Positions 61,335 through 64,000 of a stretch of 64,000 nt of DNA are shown here, in pieces (within the stretch, counting starts at the first letter, position 1; each line of letters begins with the position of its first letter). Both the position numbers and the translations under genes were made by a program. The stretch lies in the NCBI GenBank assembly GCA_019054805.1, contig JAHQIY010000002.1, forward strand, positions 9,362,001-9,426,000, given 5' to 3'. A model generated the notes under the pieces. The model saw only the letters and a program-made list of their open reading frames with translations, searched no databases and was not told the DNA's origin. Source of the stretch: Brachionus manjavacas. Taxonomy: Eukaryota > Rotifera > Eurotatoria > Ploima > Brachionidae.

Positions 61335-62626
61335 AAACTTTTATAAAAAAGTAATTTAATTTTTATACACTTTGTTCTGTTCTGTTGTACTGAACTTCAC
61401 AAAACCTATTTTGACACCTTAAAAAAATCACAATAAAAGACATATTTTTTCACATTTCTTGATTGAAACCCCTAATTAAATAATAACTTTACGTTCGTAA
61501 TTTTACGTTAACTTTCTAGAAATCCAACTAATAGACTAATAAAAACCAAAAAGGCGAAAATAGCTTCAATAATGTGTTAATTTTGGTAAAGGAATATGGA
61601 AAATTAATTAAGTCAAAAGTCAAAGGGACTTGGACAAGTTTTTCCTTTTTTCAGGTCAAGTCAAAACTTTGACTTTTTTTCATTTTTTCATTTTTTTTGT
61701 AAGAGAAATTGATTGATTTCGATCTAAATTATTTTCATTCTGGCCTTCATTGAAAACTTAATTTTCAATTATAAAGACAAAGTCAGATTTTGACTTCTTT
61801 AACTTTTCGATACATTTTGGATTTTACAATTAAATTTTTACTTAAGAATTTAGCAGAATAATTTTTTTTTTTAAATTTTTGACTAAAATTTACCATAAAA
61901 AATGAAATACGTTAATTAACGTAAAATGACGTAAATCTCCGTAAAAAGGAAAATTACATAAATTGACCAAAAATCCAAATATCGTGGCAGTTTGTAAGAA
62001 AAAATTAAATTGACTCAACACAAACAAAAAAATATATTATTTCAATGTTTTTGCTGGACCTTAAGTTTGTAGCAAAGTACCTGCGGATCAAATCAAATTA
62101 AATTAAATTCACCCAAACATAATTTTATTTATTTTTTCTAAATTTAATATTTTTCTACAAAAATATAATGAATAACTTAATAATATAAGTTAAAGAAAAT
62201 AATAAAACATTCAAGAAATCGAGCATTTTATCGGCATTTTCATTTTTACCAATTTTTCGTAAAGAACAATACACTGTTTCCATTAAAATTTTGCCCTTTT
62301 TACAATTTATTAAAGAAAAAAGTTTCCAACATAGAATTATATATTAAATGAAAGGTCTTAAACTCATCTTTCGGCAAAATTATTCTATTTTTTAAATTTC
62401 CTAATATAAATGTCAATTTTACCAGAATGAAAATACCTTTTTTTTTCAAAATAAACTTTACATTTGAATCTGCAACGAATAATTCAGGCTAAAAAATAAA
62501 AAAGGCAGTTTTTTTCTTACATTAACTGTTCTATTCATTTTAATATCTTTTTTTTTCTGTTTCGAAATGCTCTGAAATTAGATTATTAATTAGATATAAA
62601 TTAAATATCACATGGTTTTATTTTTT
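61335..62626. other. AT-rich spacer, copy 3, to the homology breakpoint
   Basis: Equivalent of the start of the spacer at 42244. The palindrome TACGTTAATTAACGTA lies at 61908-61923. No gene seen. Confidence 0.5.
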
Positions 62627-63540
62627 GTGTTTTAATTAAAAAATGTATCCAATGTTGAAATAACATTGAAAAAGTGCGATGTTTCAAATGTTTTTTTCAC
62701 TTTCAAAAAAAAAAATAATTTTTTGTTAATATTGCAATCATTTTCATATTTTAAATTATTCTCTTTAGTGAAATAGAATGAGTTTAATTTTTGTTTAGGA
62801 ATTTGAGAAAAATATTGAAAATTCTTTTTATTACTTTTAAATTATTTATTTATTTGTTTATCTGTAACTTTATCAAGCTTCAAAATAAAATACACGAAAC
62901 AAAAAAATTAAAAATCAAGTTGAGTATGATAAAATAAAATGAAAAGAAAGATAAATAATTCTTTAGATTTAAATTCACTTCACGAAAAAGTGAACGATAA
63001 TAGAATTAGGTGATCAAATCTCAAATTAGTATGAAAAACTTTAAGACTATGAAAATAAATAGAATAAGATATGTATTAAATATAATTCCTAATTCTCGAT
63101 ACTGATATAAAAATAAACAATTGAATTCAATAATTTTTTTGTATTTTTTTTTAATTTGAATTTTTTTAAAAATTTTGACTTGGTGATAATTGAAATTCGC
63201 TTGATGCATATTAACAAATAATTAATTTATAAAAGATGGAAAACAGAGCGTAAATATTTTTTTTAAACTACAAATATTATCTTGAATGTCATCATAGCAC
63301 TAACCCAAAGTCAAAATTTAAAAAATACAAGTTTTTCAGTCTTTTAATATTAACAAAAATAAGATTAAATAAAAAATGAATAAATAAAAAGAAAACAGAT
63401 TAATAATTCTAAGTAAAAGATATAAAGAAATAACGATATATTGAAATGCCTTGAGGTTAGGTATGTTTAAATATTTGATAGTTCAATAAAAAAAGAACAA
63501 ATCGTTTGGTAGGAAATACACAATGAAGTTGGATATTCTA
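62627..63540. other. Unique AT-rich DNA, no gene recognised
   Basis: Runs of A and T with stops in all frames. A 62-codon minus-strand frame (63021-63209) has only low-complexity Ile/Lys/Phe composition and is not supported as a gene. Confidence 0.5.
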
Positions 63541-63547
63541 TATGTAT

Positions 63548-63770
63548 TTATTCGAAAATTAACCATTTGCACTTAACATGTTTTCTTATTTTTAATTTCC
63601 TTGGTAGCTTAATCTTTTTTTTTAAATAGTAAAAGTAGTGGTTCTTAGTACGATATCTTACATGTAGAGTGTCTGAGTACATAACCACCATTAACCAGCA
63701 TGAAGACTTGTTTTTACCACATTTTTCTGGCAACTTATTCCAATAGAAATTACTATTCTAACAAATGTTA
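63548..63770 (-). pseudogene. Weak trace of a non-LTR retrotransposon 3' end (tentative)
   Basis: On the minus strand the frame reads FYWNKLPEKCGKNKSSCWLM and then on to 63548. One frame over, the same bases read KNVVKTSLHAG. Together WNKLPE-NVV-(K/N)TSLHA resembles the conserved end of many non-LTR reverse transcriptase proteins (WN-LP-xVV-xxS-xxF). With a frameshift and no upstream reverse transcriptase motifs in view, this is suggestive only. The rest of the frame is Lys-rich and not recognised. Confidence 0.2.
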
Positions 63771-64000
63771 ATGTAATGCTGGACGCTTATAAACCGCTTT
63801 TTTTATGAAAAATAAGTAACCGGTTTCAACCGGATAATAATTGGAACTAAGATGATCAACTTTCTTTTTAATCGAAGTCTGCGCTTTGGGTCTTAAAATT
63901 GTTCTGCAGCTGATATCAACTTTTTAAATCCAAATTAAGTCTCTGCAATACATGTGCAATTTAATTTTAATGATTTTCTATTACGTTTGGTGCTTTGCAG
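63771..64000. other. Unique end of the window, with a small inverted repeat and a possible 3' splice site
   Basis: A perfect CCGGTT-TC-AACCGG inverted repeat lies at 63820-63833. The last bases, TTTGGTGCTTTGCAG, have the form of a 3' splice site, so an exon on the plus strand could begin just outside the window. No coding sequence is visible inside. Confidence 0.25.

Larger units (their letters stand above)
58596..62626. repeat. Tandem duplication unit, copy 3, truncated
   Basis: Homologous to 48433-52472 and 39496-43534. Homology stops after ATCACATGGTTTTATTTTTT at 62626, before galE, so the third unit lacks galE and the small exons. Confidence 0.9.

Noticed and set aside
62626..64000. A third galE copy
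   Set aside because: Homology to the unit stops at 62626, well before the epimerase start, and nothing galE-like follows.

Overview
The window is eukaryotic, very AT-rich nuclear DNA from a small-genome animal. The signs are spliceosomal introns of only about 47-53 nt with GT/AG ends, a polycystin-1-like receptor fragment, an axonemal dynein heavy-chain fragment, and an intron-bearing UDP-glucose 4-epimerase. A monogonont rotifer (Brachionus-like) fits best, but this is inference. I saw no operons, ribosome binding sites, CRISPR array, rRNA or tRNA.

Region 1 (161-33757) is one satellite array of about 250 copies of a ~135-bp monomer, all in one orientation. It contains several higher-order repeats: a 14-mer of ~1.88 kb, a 6-mer of ~0.81 kb, a 22-mer of ~2.97 kb and an 8-mer of ~1.08 kb. 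Diverged 'edge' monomers lie at both ends, and an island of them lies inside at 25330-26165. In the right edge, monomer spacing grows in 45-bp steps, one third of the monomer. Left of the array (1-95, minus strand) is the open 5' end of an unidentified gene.

Region 2 (33760-38970) is a gene graveyard. It holds an unidentified gene with recognisable short introns but a stop and a frameshift (33760-34472), a decayed dynein heavy-chain motor fragment (35143-35550), a short foldback element (35653-35803), a damaged JAMM/MPN-like metallopeptidase gene on the minus strand (36304-36891), and fragments of an exon chain (37584-37940).

Region 3 (38973-62626) is a nested tandem duplication. A unit of ~7.7 kb occurs at 39496-47214 and 48433-56165, and a truncated third copy occurs at 58596-62626. 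Each unit carries a polycystin-like pseudogene, then a foldback element; the two full units also carry galE and a set of small exons. The units are separated by one, then two, copies of a ~1.2-kb block. The polycystin pseudogenes share the same in-frame stops and frameshift, so the sequence was dead before it was amplified. The two galE copies are each damaged, at different places.

Region 4 (62627-64000) is unique AT-rich DNA with one weak retrotransposon-like trace. No gene in the window is clearly intact as read. Many lesions sit in homopolymer runs, so assembly error must be separated from true decay.
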